From the NCBI GenBank assembly GCA_900104855.1, contig FNSS01000001.1, positions 3,906,001 through 3,970,000 of the forward strand: DNA of 64,000 bases. Direction: 5' to 3'. This DNA is from Rhizobiales bacterium GAS188. Its GTDB lineage: Bacteria > Pseudomonadota > Alphaproteobacteria > Rhizobiales > Beijerinckiaceae. The position numbers and the translations under genes were made by a program. The notes below the pieces were generated by a model that worked only from the letters and a program-made list of their open reading frames with translations, did no database searches and had not been told where the DNA came from. Shown here piece by piece: positions 17,895 to 25,754 of the stretch; the first letter of the stretch is position 1, and each line of letters starts with the position of its first letter.

Positions 17895-19141
17895 GCGCGC
17901 CGCTCGCTCCTCTGCAGCGCAAGGACCCGCTGAGCCGCACGCGGCTCCTCGCCATGCCGCCTGCGGCGCGCAGCCGCGTCGCCCAGGGGCTGACGGCCGC
18001 GGCGGCGCGCGGCGAGTTCGCGCTGCAACGCTGCGAGGCCTGCGGGGAGGTGCAATATCCGCCGCGCGAAGCCTGCGCCGCCTGCCTGTCGGACAGGCTG
18101 CGCTGGCGCGTCCTCGAAGGCCGGGGCGAGCTGCTGGCGCGGACGGAGATCCGCTACGGCCAGGAGCTCTATTTCCGCGAGCGCGCGCCCTGGCCCATCG
18201 GGCTGGTGCGCCTCGATGGTGGGCCGAGCGCCATCGCGGCGTTGCACGGCGATTGCGGCGAGGCGCCGGCGCGGGTGCGCCTCACTCTCGCCCTCGACAA
18301 GGCAGGCCAGGCGATGCTGGTCGCGCTGCCCGAGAAGGACACGCCTCATATGAGCGACGATCCATTGATCCGCGAAACCACCTCCGATCCCAAATTCCGC
18401 AAGGTGCTGGTCACCGACGCCAAGACCGCCAGCGGGCGCGCCATGGCCGAGGCGCTGATCGCCGCCGGCGCCGACCTCGTCTATGCCGGCTTCACCGAGC
18501 CCTGGAAGCGCTCGGCCGATCTCGAGCATCTGCGCGGCCTGCCGCAAGTGACGCTGGTGCCGCTCGACGTCACCGACGAAGCTTCGGTGCGCGAGCTCGC
18601 CGGCAGCATCGGCGGCAAGGTCGATATCCTGATCAACACCGCCGAATATCATCGCGCCAACAGCATCTCGTCGCGCCAGGGCGTCGATGCGGCGCGCGCC
18701 GAGATGGAGGTGAATTATTTCGGCCTGCTGCGCCTTGCCCAAGCCTTCGGGCCGGCGCTGCGGGCCCGCGCCGCGGATGGGCCGGCAAGCGCCAGCGCCT
18801 GGGTCAATATCCTGTCGGTCTATGCGCTCGCGAACCTGCCCACGCACGGCACCTTCTCGGCCTCGAAGGCGGCGGCACTGTCGCTCGCGCAAGCCTTGCG
18901 GGCCGAGATGCAGGGCGCCGGCATCCGGGTCGTCAACGTCTTCCCCAGCCCGATCGACGATGAATGGAACCAGCTCGTCTTGCCTCCCAAGCTCTCGCCC
19001 GCAACCCTCGCGGCCGCGGTGGTCGATGCCTTGCGGCGTGGCATCGAGGATGTCTATCCGGGCGAGGTCGCCAAGGATGTGCTGGCGCGCTTCCTCGACA
19101 ATCCGAAGGGGCTGGAGCGGGAGCTCGCGCTGATCTCATGA
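17891..19141 (+). CDS. DUF35 Zn-ribbon/OB-fold domain fused to a degenerate short-chain dehydrogenase
   Basis: 416 residues. Residues 1-153 form a DUF35-type acyl-CoA-associated domain with a Zn ribbon (Cys48, Cys51, Cys62, Cys65) and an OB-fold. Residues 154-416 are an SDR-like Rossmann domain; Met154 (ATG 18350) may be the former start of a separate gene. SDR landmarks are damaged: TGxxxGxG reads TDAKTASG (about 175-182), NNAG reads NTAE, and the catalytic Tyr of YxxxK is Phe322 (FSASK), although Ser309 and Lys326 remain. Classical NAD(P)-dependent reduction is thus doubtful. It overlaps the thiolase-like gene and the cyclase gene by 4 bp each, so it probably scaffolds or completes the thiolase-like protein. 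Confidence 0.78.
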   Translation: MSAPLAPLQRKDPLSRTRLLAMPPAARSRVAQGLTAAAARGEFALQRCEACGEVQYPPREACAACLSDRLRWRVLEGRGELLARTEIRYGQELYFRERAPWPIGLVRLDGGPSAIAALHGDCGEAPARVRLTLALDKAGQAMLVALPEKDTPHMSDDPLIRETTSDPKFRKVLVTDAKTASGRAMAEALIAAGADLVYAGFTEPWKRSADLEHLRGLPQVTLVPLDVTDEASVRELAGSIGGKVDILINTAEYHRANSISSRQGVDAARAEMEVNYFGLLRLAQAFGPALRARAADGPASASAWVNILSVYALANLPTHGTFSASKAAALSLAQALRAEMQGAGIRVVNVFPSPIDDEWNQLVLPPKLSPATLAAAVVDALRRGIEDVYPGEVAKDVLARFLDNPKGLERELALIS

Positions 19142-19920
19142 GCTCTCCGATCCTTCCCCATCTCGTCTCCGACATCATCGCCGGCCGCATCCGGGTGATC
19201 GACCTCACCCACGCGCTCACCCCCGAATTCCCGCCGATCGCGCTGCCGCCGGAATTCGGCCAGAGCGCCCCGGTGCGCATCGAGGAAGTGTCGCGTTACG
19301 ACGCTCGCGGCCCCGCCTGGTACTGGAACAACCTGTCCTTCGGCGAGCATACCGGCACGCATTTCGATGCCCCGATCCATTGGATCACCGGGCGCGACTT
19401 GCCGAACAACGCGACCGACACCATCGCGCCTGCGAACTTCATCGCCTCGGCCTGCGTCATCGACTGCACGCGCGAGGCCGCGTCGGATGCCGACTACCTG
19501 ATGGATGTCGGCAAGCTGCGTGCCTTCGAGGAGCAGCATGGGCGCATCCTGCCGCGCTCCTGGGTGCTGATGCGCACCGACTGGTCGAAGCGCAACGATC
19601 CGGTGGCGTTCCAGAATTTCGACGCGACCGGCCAGCACACGCCGGGGCCTGGCGTCGAGGCCGTCCGCTTCCTGGTCGAGGAGCGCGACGTGATCGGCTT
19701 CGGCACCGAGACGATCGGCACCGATGCCGGCCAGGCCGCGCATCTGCGCCCTCCCTATCCCTGCCATGCGCTGATGCACGGCGCCGGCCGCTACGGGCTG
19801 CAATGCCTCGCCAATCTCGACCTCTTGCCGCCGACCGGCGCCGTGCTGATCGCGGCGCCGCTCAAGGTCAGGCAGGGTTCGGGATCTCCCTTGCGCGTGC
19901 TCGCCCTGGTGGCGTCATGA
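19138..19920 (+). CDS. Cyclase-family metal-dependent hydrolase (kynurenine-formamidase-like)
   Basis: 260 residues from ATG 19138, which overlaps the preceding stop (ATGA). The family metal motif HxGTHxDxP is present as HTGTHFDAP, and a second conserved region TDAGQAAHLRPPYPCHALM places further His residues near the site. Members hydrolyse amides, lactones or cyclic diketones and include kynurenine formamidase and isatin hydrolase. In this operon, ring or lactone opening would make a carboxylate for the acyl-CoA ligase encoded next (also a 4-bp overlap). The substrate cannot be read from sequence. Confidence 0.85.
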   Translation: MSSPILPHLVSDIIAGRIRVIDLTHALTPEFPPIALPPEFGQSAPVRIEEVSRYDARGPAWYWNNLSFGEHTGTHFDAPIHWITGRDLPNNATDTIAPANFIASACVIDCTREAASDADYLMDVGKLRAFEEQHGRILPRSWVLMRTDWSKRNDPVAFQNFDATGQHTPGPGVEAVRFLVEERDVIGFGTETIGTDAGQAAHLRPPYPCHALMHGAGRYGLQCLANLDLLPPTGAVLIAAPLKVRQGSGSPLRVLALVAS

Positions 19921-21515
19921 CGGTCGAAGGCTTTCCGGTGCTGTTTCCCCCGCGGCAGCGCACCTTGCCGGCGATGCTCACCGAGCGCAGCGAGCGCTTC
20001 GGCGAAGCGCCGCTGGTCACGGCGAGCGGCCGCACGCTGAGCTTTGGCGAGGCCTGCGAGCTTGCGGCGCGTTTCGCCGGCACGCTCGCCGAGGCCGGCA
20101 TCAAGCCGGGCGACCGGGTGGCGCTGATCTGCGGCAACACCCTCGACTTCGTCACCGTGATGCTGGGGGCCGCCTGGCTCGGCGCCGTGCTGGTGCCGAT
20201 CAATACCGGCTCGCGCGGCCCGCAGCTCGAGCATATCCTGAAGAATTCCGGCGCGCGCCTCTTGATCCTCGAGACGCAGTATCTTGCCTCGCTCGAACAT
20301 GCCGGTATCGCCGGGACGCCGCTCGAGGCGCTGTGGCTGATCGGCGAGGGCGGAGGAGACCAGATCGCGGGGCGCGAGCTTCGTCCCTTGCCGGGGCTCG
20401 GCCAAGCGCAGGCGCCGGCTGCGCTCGCTCCGGGCGACACGCTCGCCATCCTCTACACCTCCGGCACCACCGGCCCGTCGAAGGGCGTGATCTGCCCGCA
20501 TGCGCAATATTACTGGTGGGGCGTCATCACCGGCGGCCTGCTCGGCGTCGGCGAGGGCGATGCGCTGGTGACGCCGCTGCCGCTCTTCCACAGCAATGCG
20601 CTGAACACCTTCTACCAGGCGCTGCTCTACGGTGCCCATGTCGTCTATCTGCCGCGCTTCTCCGTGTCGGGCTTTTTCGCATCGCTCGCCGAGCACAAGG
20701 CGAGGGTGACCTATCTGCTCGGCGCCATGGTGCCGATGCTGCTGTCACGTCCGCCTTCGCCCGAGGAGAGGGCGCATCCCGCCCGGATCGCGCTGGCGCC
20801 GGGCGTGCCGGAGCGCTTCCGCGAGGAGTTCACGGCGCGCAGCGGCATCGGGCTCCTCGACGGCTATGGCTCGACCGAGACCAATTTCGTGATCGGCGCC
20901 CATCCCTCGCGGCAGCGGGCCGGCATGATGGGGCCGGTGATCGACGGTTTCGAGGCGCGTGTCGTCGATGACGACGACAACGAGCTGCCGGATGGCGAGG
21001 CGGGCGAGCTGATGGTGCGGGCCTCCGAGCCCTTCTGTTTCGGGCGTGGCTATTTCGGCATGCCCGAGAAGACGGTCGAGGCCTGGCGCAATCTGTGGTT
21101 CCACACCGGCGACCGGGTGCTGCGCGAGGCCGATGGCCAGTTCCGCTTCCTCGACCGGCTCAAGGATGCGATCCGCAGGCGCGGCGAGAACATCTCCTCC
21201 TTCGAGGTCGAGCAGGTGCTGATCAGCCATCCGCAAGTGGCGGCGGCCGCGGTGTTCCCGGTGCGCTCGGAGCTCGCCGAGGACGAGGTCATGACCGCGA
21301 TCCTGCGCAAGCCCGGCAGCGCCATGACCGAGCTCGAGCTGATGCAGTTCTGCGAGCCGCGCCTGCCGCGTTTCGCCTTGCCGCGCTTCGTCGAGTTCGT
21401 GGCCGAGCTGCCGCAAACCGAGAACGGCAAGGTGCAGAAATTCAAGCTGCGCGAACGCGGCGTGCCGCCCGGCACCTGGGATCGCGAGGCATCGGGGTGG
21501 TCGCCGCGCCGGTGA
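19917..21515 (+). CDS. Class I adenylate-forming acyl-CoA ligase
   Basis: 532 residues from ATG 19917. ANL-superfamily features: P-loop LYTSGTTGPSKG, the aromatic/acyl pocket motif DGYGSTETNF, HTGDRVLREADGQFRFLDRLKD, and the C-terminal catalytic Lys in TENGKVQKFKLRE. It would activate a carboxylic acid with ATP and load it on CoA. It is the last gene of the operon that begins with the ABC permeases. The close neighbours are a transporter, a cyclase and a thiolase/DUF35 pair, so the acid is probably imported or released by the cyclase. It resembles crotonobetaine/long-chain ligases, but the substrate is unassigned. Confidence 0.9.
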   Translation: MTVEGFPVLFPPRQRTLPAMLTERSERFGEAPLVTASGRTLSFGEACELAARFAGTLAEAGIKPGDRVALICGNTLDFVTVMLGAAWLGAVLVPINTGSRGPQLEHILKNSGARLLILETQYLASLEHAGIAGTPLEALWLIGEGGGDQIAGRELRPLPGLGQAQAPAALAPGDTLAILYTSGTTGPSKGVICPHAQYYWWGVITGGLLGVGEGDALVTPLPLFHSNALNTFYQALLYGAHVVYLPRFSVSGFFASLAEHKARVTYLLGAMVPMLLSRPPSPEERAHPARIALAPGVPERFREEFTARSGIGLLDGYGSTETNFVIGAHPSRQRAGMMGPVIDGFEARVVDDDDNELPDGEAGELMVRASEPFCFGRGYFGMPEKTVEAWRNLWFHTGDRVLREADGQFRFLDRLKDAIRRRGENISSFEVEQVLISHPQVAAAAVFPVRSELAEDEVMTAILRKPGSAMTELELMQFCEPRLPRFALPRFVEFVAELPQTENGKVQKFKLRERGVPPGTWDREASGWSPRR

Positions 21516-21517
21516 GG

Positions 21518-21617
21518 CGAGTAGCGAGTAGCGAGTAGCGAGTAGCGAGTAGCGAATGGGAAGCATCGGATGGCCTCGCGCTGCTTTTCTACTCGCTATT
21601 CGCCATTCGCTACTCGC
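21518..21617. repeat. GCGAGTA heptamer array with inverted counterpart
   Basis: Five tandem copies of gcgagta (21518-21552) are followed by gcgaatg. The reverse complement of the last 15 bp (gcgagtagcgaatgg, 21546-21560) occurs exactly at 21603-21617, and further tactcgc/cattcgc words follow to about 21645. The array starts 3 bp after the ligase stop and can form a long hairpin. Confidence 0.75.
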
Positions 21618-21685
21618 CCCCCACTCGCCACTCGCCATTCGCTCGGCTACGCTAGCTTCATTGATCCGGGGCCGAGGGGGACAGC

Positions 21686-23029
21686 ATGTCCGATGCGCTG
21701 CCGAGGGACTTCAGCAGCGTCGCCAATGCTGACGCGCAGCTCCGCCGCCTGAGCGCCAAGGGCGGCCCGACCGTCGAGCAGAGCCGCAAGGCCATCTATG
21801 CGGCGACCATCGGCAATGTGATGGAATGGTACGATTACGGCGTGTTCGGCTATCTCGCCGTGTCGCTCGCCAAGAATTTCTTTCCCAAGGACGATCCGGC
21901 CGCGGCGCTCATCTCGACCTTCGCGGTGTTCGGAGTCGGGCTCGTGGTGCGCCCGCTCGGCGGCATCGTCATTGGCCGCCTGGGCGATACGCATGGGCGC
22001 AAGCCCGCCCTGATCCTGACCATCCTGCTGATGGCGGTGGGCACGGTGCTGATCGGGTTGATCCCGACCTATGGCAGCATCGGGGTCCTGGCGCCGATCC
22101 TGCTGCTCGTCTGCCGACTGCTGCAGGGCTTCTCGACCGGCGGCGAATGGGGCGGGGCCACGGCTTTCATGGCCGAATGGTCGGTCGAGGGGAAGCGCGG
22201 CTTCTATACCAGCCTGCAGCAGATGTCGGTCGCCGGCGGCAGCCTGCTCGGCTCCGGCCTCGCCGCGACCCTGACCTCGATCATGGGCAGCGACGCCGTC
22301 GATGGCTGGGGCTGGCGCATCCCCTTTCTGCTGGGCGGGCTGTTCCTGCCGATCGGCTTATGGCTGCGCCGCGCGATCGACGAGACGCCACCCTATCGCG
22401 AAGTCGCCGAGGAATATGGCGACGCGACCGCAGCGCCCGAGAGCAGCAATATGAAGCTCGCCCTCCTCGCCTTCGGCTTCACCGTGCATTGGACGGTCTG
22501 TTATTACACATTCCTCAGCTACATGCCGACCTTCACGCGCAACCAGCTGAAGCTCTCGCCGGCCGAATCGCTCTGGTCGAACACCATCGGCCTGCTCGCC
22601 GTGGTGATCTTCGTGCCGATCATGGGGGCGCTCTCCGACCGCATCGGCAGGAAGCCGCTGCTGCTCGCCTCCTGCGTCGCCTTCTTCGTGCTGCCGCTGC
22701 CGGCCTTCTGGCTGATGCTGCAGGGCTATGGCTTCGGCTTCATCGCGCTGATGCAGGTGGTCTTCGGGCTCTCCATCGCCTTCTTCTCGGGCGCGGGACC
22801 GGCCGCGATCGCCGAGATCTTCACGACGCGCGGCCGCTCGACCTGGATGTCGTCCTCCTATGCGCTCGCAGTGGCGATCTTCGGCGGCTTCGCACCCCTC
22901 ATCGCCGAATGGCTCATCAAGACGACCGGCTCGCCGATGGCGCCCGTCGCTTATGTGATGGCGGCGGCCGCGGTGAGCTTCTTCGTCATCCTGCGCATCA
23001 AGGAGACGGCGCATCTTCCACTGCGGTGA
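21686..23029 (+). CDS. MFS transporter of the metabolite:H+ symporter (MHS) family
   Basis: 447 residues and about twelve transmembrane helices. MHS hallmarks are IGNVMEWYDYGVFGYLA in helix 1, GRLGDTHGRKPAL between helices 2 and 3, and LQGFSTGGEWGGATAFMAEW in helix 5. Members take up proline, betaine, alpha-ketoglutarate, shikimate or similar acids with protons. The hydrophilic N-terminus of about 35 residues precedes helix 1. It follows the ligase operon after 170 bp of repeat-rich DNA and is probably transcribed separately. The substrate is not predictable. Confidence 0.88.
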   Translation: MSDALPRDFSSVANADAQLRRLSAKGGPTVEQSRKAIYAATIGNVMEWYDYGVFGYLAVSLAKNFFPKDDPAAALISTFAVFGVGLVVRPLGGIVIGRLGDTHGRKPALILTILLMAVGTVLIGLIPTYGSIGVLAPILLLVCRLLQGFSTGGEWGGATAFMAEWSVEGKRGFYTSLQQMSVAGGSLLGSGLAATLTSIMGSDAVDGWGWRIPFLLGGLFLPIGLWLRRAIDETPPYREVAEEYGDATAAPESSNMKLALLAFGFTVHWTVCYYTFLSYMPTFTRNQLKLSPAESLWSNTIGLLAVVIFVPIMGALSDRIGRKPLLLASCVAFFVLPLPAFWLMLQGYGFGFIALMQVVFGLSIAFFSGAGPAAIAEIFTTRGRSTWMSSSYALAVAIFGGFAPLIAEWLIKTTGSPMAPVAYVMAAAAVSFFVILRIKETAHLPLR

Positions 23030-23044
23030 CATCACGCTCCGGTC

Positions 23045-23107
23045 GTGTTGCCTGCTGGAAGCCGGCGTTCCAGGTGCCGCGGACCGCCGGCTTCCAGCCG
23101 GCAACAC
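23045..23107. repeat. Palindromic repeat, family 2, copy 1, between convergent genes
   Basis: A 23-bp inverted repeat with one mismatch: 23045-23067 (gtgttgcctgctggaagccg...) pairs with 23085-23107. It fills the gap between the stop of the MHS transporter and the stop of the ornithine-cyclodeaminase-like gene, where it could serve both as a bidirectional mRNA end. A second copy is at 25264-25356. Confidence 0.75.
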
Positions 23108-24058
23108 TCAGACCGCTTCCCAGACCGCGACGGCTGCCGCCAGATCCTCGATCGCCGCCCCGATCGACTTGAAAAGGGTGATGTCGGACGGCCCGGAGCG
23201 GCCTTCAGTGCCTCCGCCGACGAGACCCGCGAGATCGCCCCGCACCTGCGCCGCAGCGATCGCGCCGTCGCGCAACGCAACCGCGACATCCCCGCCCTCC
23301 TTCAGCGCCGCCTGCGTGTCGATGAAGATGCGAGCCCGGCGCAAGGCGGTGTCGTCGGCCTCGCGCATCTCGAGATTATAGGCCCCGACGAGATCGAGAT
23401 GGGCGCCAGCCGCCAGCCAATCGCCTCGAACCAGGGGGCTGCGGGTCAAGGTCGCGCAAGACACGATATCGGCCTCGCGGCAGGCGGTTTCGAGGCTCTC
23501 CGCCACCTTGATTTGCGGTACAAAGCCAGGCTCGGCGGTCATGCGCTCCACGACTTCGCGGGCGCGGGCACCGTTATGGTTCCAGATCGTCACCTCGCGG
23601 ATCGGACGGACGGCGCAATGCGCCCGGATGAGGAAGGGCGCGAGCGCACCGGCCCCGACCATGGTGAGGCGCGAAGCGTCCTTGCGCGCGAGGTATGAGG
23701 CCGCGAGCGCCGAGGTCGCGGCCGTGCGCCACAAGGTGAGGCGCGTGCCGTCCATCGCGGCGAGCGGCTCGCCGGTGCCGCCATCGAGCAGGATCGTGGT
23801 GGCATAGACGCTCGGGCGTCCGCGCGCCGCATTGCCGGGAAACACCGTCGCGAGCTTGGTCGCGAGATAGGACGGCTCGCCCGTGCTGCCCGTCCAGGCC
23901 GGCATCAGCAGCAGGGTCGCCGTTTCCTCTCCCCGCTCGATGAGGTGGTGATGGCGCTCTGGAGCGATGAGCTTGGCAGCGAAAGCCCGGCGCAGCGCTT
24001 CGATCAGGGCTGGAAAGCTCAGCGCGGCATCGATCTCAGCCGCCGTGACCACGCGCAT
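23108..24058 (-). CDS. Ornithine cyclodeaminase/mu-crystallin family protein
   Basis: 316 residues from ATG 24058. Rossmann nucleotide-binding region with VGAGALAPFLIRAHCAVRPI, and N-terminal family text PERHHHLIERGEETATLLLMPAW and YLATKLATVFPGN. Members use NAD(P) for ornithine cyclodeamination, ketimine or imino-acid reduction, or amino-acid dehydrogenation, and the exact reaction cannot be assigned by eye. The start was chosen at MRVVTAAEIDAAL; 13 extra codons are open upstream. It is convergent with the MHS transporter and its promoter faces the AhpD-like gene. Confidence 0.85.
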   Translation of the reverse strand: MRVVTAAEIDAALSFPALIEALRRAFAAKLIAPERHHHLIERGEETATLLLMPAWTGSTGEPSYLATKLATVFPGNAARGRPSVYATTILLDGGTGEPLAAMDGTRLTLWRTAATSALAASYLARKDASRLTMVGAGALAPFLIRAHCAVRPIREVTIWNHNGARAREVVERMTAEPGFVPQIKVAESLETACREADIVSCATLTRSPLVRGDWLAAGAHLDLVGAYNLEMREADDTALRRARIFIDTQAALKEGGDVAVALRDGAIAAAQVRGDLAGLVGGGTEGRSGPSDITLFKSIGAAIEDLAAAVAVWEAV

Positions 24059-24302
24059 TCGATATCTCCGGATCCAGCTCGCGCGGCCGGGGCTCATGCT
24101 TTGCCCAGCTCCGCCCGCCCCTCATATGACGCGGATCGGTGGCAGAAGCTGCGCCCTCATGTCAATCGAGCACAGCTGGTCCGCCGTTCCCCTCGGCCGC
24201 CTCCCGGAGTATCGTGGCTGTCGCACCGGTCGCGAGCATCGAGGGGCGCGGCCGGCCCGCGAGGCGTGGCATCACCCCTTCGACATGGAGCATCGAGGAC
24301 CG

Positions 24303-25142
24303 ATGACCAGCGTTGCGAAGCTGAACAAGCCGGCCAAGGCCGCGCCAGCCAAACCCTCCCCGGCCAAATCCCCCCCAGCCAAGCCCTCGGCGGCGAAAAC
24401 CTCTGCTGCCAAAGTCATGGTTGCCAAAGACCCGGTTGCCAAAAAACAGATAACCAAGGCGCCGGTGGCCAAAAACACGGTCACCAAAGGCCCGATCGCG
24501 AACGGGCCGATCGCCAAGGCCCTGGCACTGGCAGCGAAACAAAAGCCGGTGATTGGCCAAATGCCGGGGAGGCAGGATGGCGCGCCGATGCCAATGGCGC
24601 TCGATCTGCCGCCTGGCGAGCTCTCCGAGGCCATGCGGGCCTATTTCGACAAATGCCGCGAGAAAATCGGTTTCGTCCCGAATGTGCTGACGAGCTATGC
24701 GCATGACAACGGGAAGCTCGAGGCCTTCGCGGCCTTCTACAACGACCTGATGCTCGGCCCGTCCGGCCTCTCCAAGCTCGAACGCGAGATGATCGCGGTC
24801 GCGGTCTCAAGTGAGAATCATTGCTTCTATTGCCTTGCGGCGCATGGCGCCGCCGTGCGGCAATTATCCGGGGATCCGGTGCTGGGCGAACTGCTGGTCA
24901 TGAATTGGCGGGCCGCCGATCTGTCGCAGCGCCATCGGGCGATGCTTGCCTTCGCCTCCAAGGTGACGCTGCATTCGCGCCAGATCAACGAGGCCGATCG
25001 TGATCACCTGCGCAAGGCGGGCTTTTCCGAGCGCGACATCTGGGACATCGCGGCGGTGGCCTCATTCTTCAATATGTCCAACCGCATGGCCTCGGCCGTC
25101 GATATGCGGCCGAATCAGCAATATCACGCGCAGGCGCGGTAG
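24303..25142 (+). CDS. AhpD-like (carboxymuconolactone decarboxylase) protein with histone-H1-like Lys/Ala/Pro tail
   Basis: 279 residues from ATG 24303; ATG 24285 is an alternative start. Residues 5-72 repeat with a strict 5-residue period centred on Ala-Lys (AK at 5, 11, 16, 21, 26, 31, 36, 41, 46, 56, 71; TK at 51 and 61), giving a strongly basic, Pro-rich tail like histone H1 or bacterial H1-like proteins. The rest is an alkylhydroperoxidase-D-type domain of the peroxidase-related group, with the redox motif SENHCFYCLAAHG containing CxxC and a following His. The catalytic domain should reduce peroxides; the tail could bind nucleic acid or polyanions. It stands alone on the plus strand. 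Confidence 0.85.
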   Translation: MTSVAKLNKPAKAAPAKPSPAKSPPAKPSAAKTSAAKVMVAKDPVAKKQITKAPVAKNTVTKGPIANGPIAKALALAAKQKPVIGQMPGRQDGAPMPMALDLPPGELSEAMRAYFDKCREKIGFVPNVLTSYAHDNGKLEAFAAFYNDLMLGPSGLSKLEREMIAVAVSSENHCFYCLAAHGAAVRQLSGDPVLGELLVMNWRAADLSQRHRAMLAFASKVTLHSRQINEADRDHLRKAGFSERDIWDIAAVASFFNMSNRMASAVDMRPNQQYHAQAR

Positions 25143-25263
25143 GCGCAAAACCCAAGAGGGAGCTCGGTGAGGGGCCGAATCAGCGCTGTGGCATGCCGTG
25201 GCCCAAGAAAATTGCAGAAAGGCCAGACCGATTCGTAAGGCCGAGCCGTAACAAATTCGGGTT

Positions 25264-25356
25264 GTGCTGCCGGCTGGAAGCCAGCGGTCCAAAAAGGGCG
25301 TTGGCACAACGGTTCAGCCGGGCGCAACCTTCGGACCGCCGGCTTCCAGCCGGCAC
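25264..25356. repeat. Palindromic repeat, family 2, copy 2
   Basis: Left arm at 25267-25290 (gccggctggaagccagcggt...) pairs with right arm 25333-25356 with one mismatch. The arms match copy 1 at 23045-23107; the spacer is longer (about 42 bp) and unrelated. Confidence 0.75.
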
Positions 25357-25427
25357 CGGTACCTCGCGGCGCGCCACCTCCAGCCGGTAATCGCCCGAGC
25401 GAAAAGCTCGAGAAAGGCCGAAAGCGC

Positions 25428-25454
25428 AAAAAAAGGCCGGCAAGATGCCGGCCT
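25428..25454 (-). terminator. Intrinsic terminator on the minus strand
   Basis: Perfect stem of 9 bp (aggccggca at 25434-25442 with tgccggcct at 25446-25454), 3-nt loop, followed on the minus strand by seven U residues (A-run 25428-25434). No minus-strand protein gene lies upstream for over 600 bp, which argues that it ends an RNA gene. Confidence 0.75.
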
Positions 25455-25565
25455 GCGGAGTTGTTTGGGGATCAACTCAAGCGCGTCTGCCGGTCACGGT
25501 GCGGATTCCCAGGGGGCTGGGGGGCAAAAGTCCGGAAACCACGCACCGGACCGGTCAGACGACAG
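25428..25565 (-). ncRNA. Candidate structured small RNA with intrinsic terminator
   Basis: Read on the minus strand, a stem of 18 bp in three helices (25556-25561 with 25484-25489, 25550-25554 with 25490-25494, 25542-25548 with 25497-25503), interrupted only by small bulges, closes a C-rich region (ccccccagcccccu). A weaker 7-bp helix lies inside. It is followed by a small gttg/caac hairpin and then a perfect 9-bp terminator hairpin with a U7 tail. A tatgct box at 25571-25576 would start transcription near 25564, right at the stem, giving a transcript of about 137 nt. No convincing -35 was seen. I could not match it to 6S, SRP or another named RNA. Confidence 0.5.
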
Positions 25566-25754
25566 TGGAGAGCATAGCGCTTAGTGGGGCGTTGAGAGGG
25601 CGTGCATTGGGCGGAATTTAGGCTTTTGCTCTTGCGGCGCCCTGTCACGGCTTCGTGAATCCTCTTGAACAGGCAGGCTCATCGCGCGATGATGCTGCGT
25701 CGGGGCCTGCTTCGACCAGGTTCAGGCGCGAATGCCCACACAAGAAGAGGCGCA

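Larger units (their letters stand above)
25143..25754. other. Long intergenic region with repeat and candidate small RNA
   Basis: 612 bp without a convincing protein gene. It contains family-2 repeat copy 2 (25264-25356), a small hairpin cgagc/gctcg near 25397-25411, and a structured minus-strand element ending in an intrinsic terminator (25428-25565). The last 180 bp before the DUF2794 gene should hold its promoter. Confidence 0.6.

Noticed and set aside
24285-24302. Alternative start six codons upstream for the AhpD-like protein
   Set aside because: Not excluded, but ATG 24303 directly begins the basic tail; no strong ribosome site separates the two.
25428-25565. Identity as 6S, SRP or RNase P RNA
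   Set aside because: None of the conserved words of those RNAs (for example the SRP apical loop or RNase P GAAAGUCCGG core in proper context) could be matched, so it is left unnamed.
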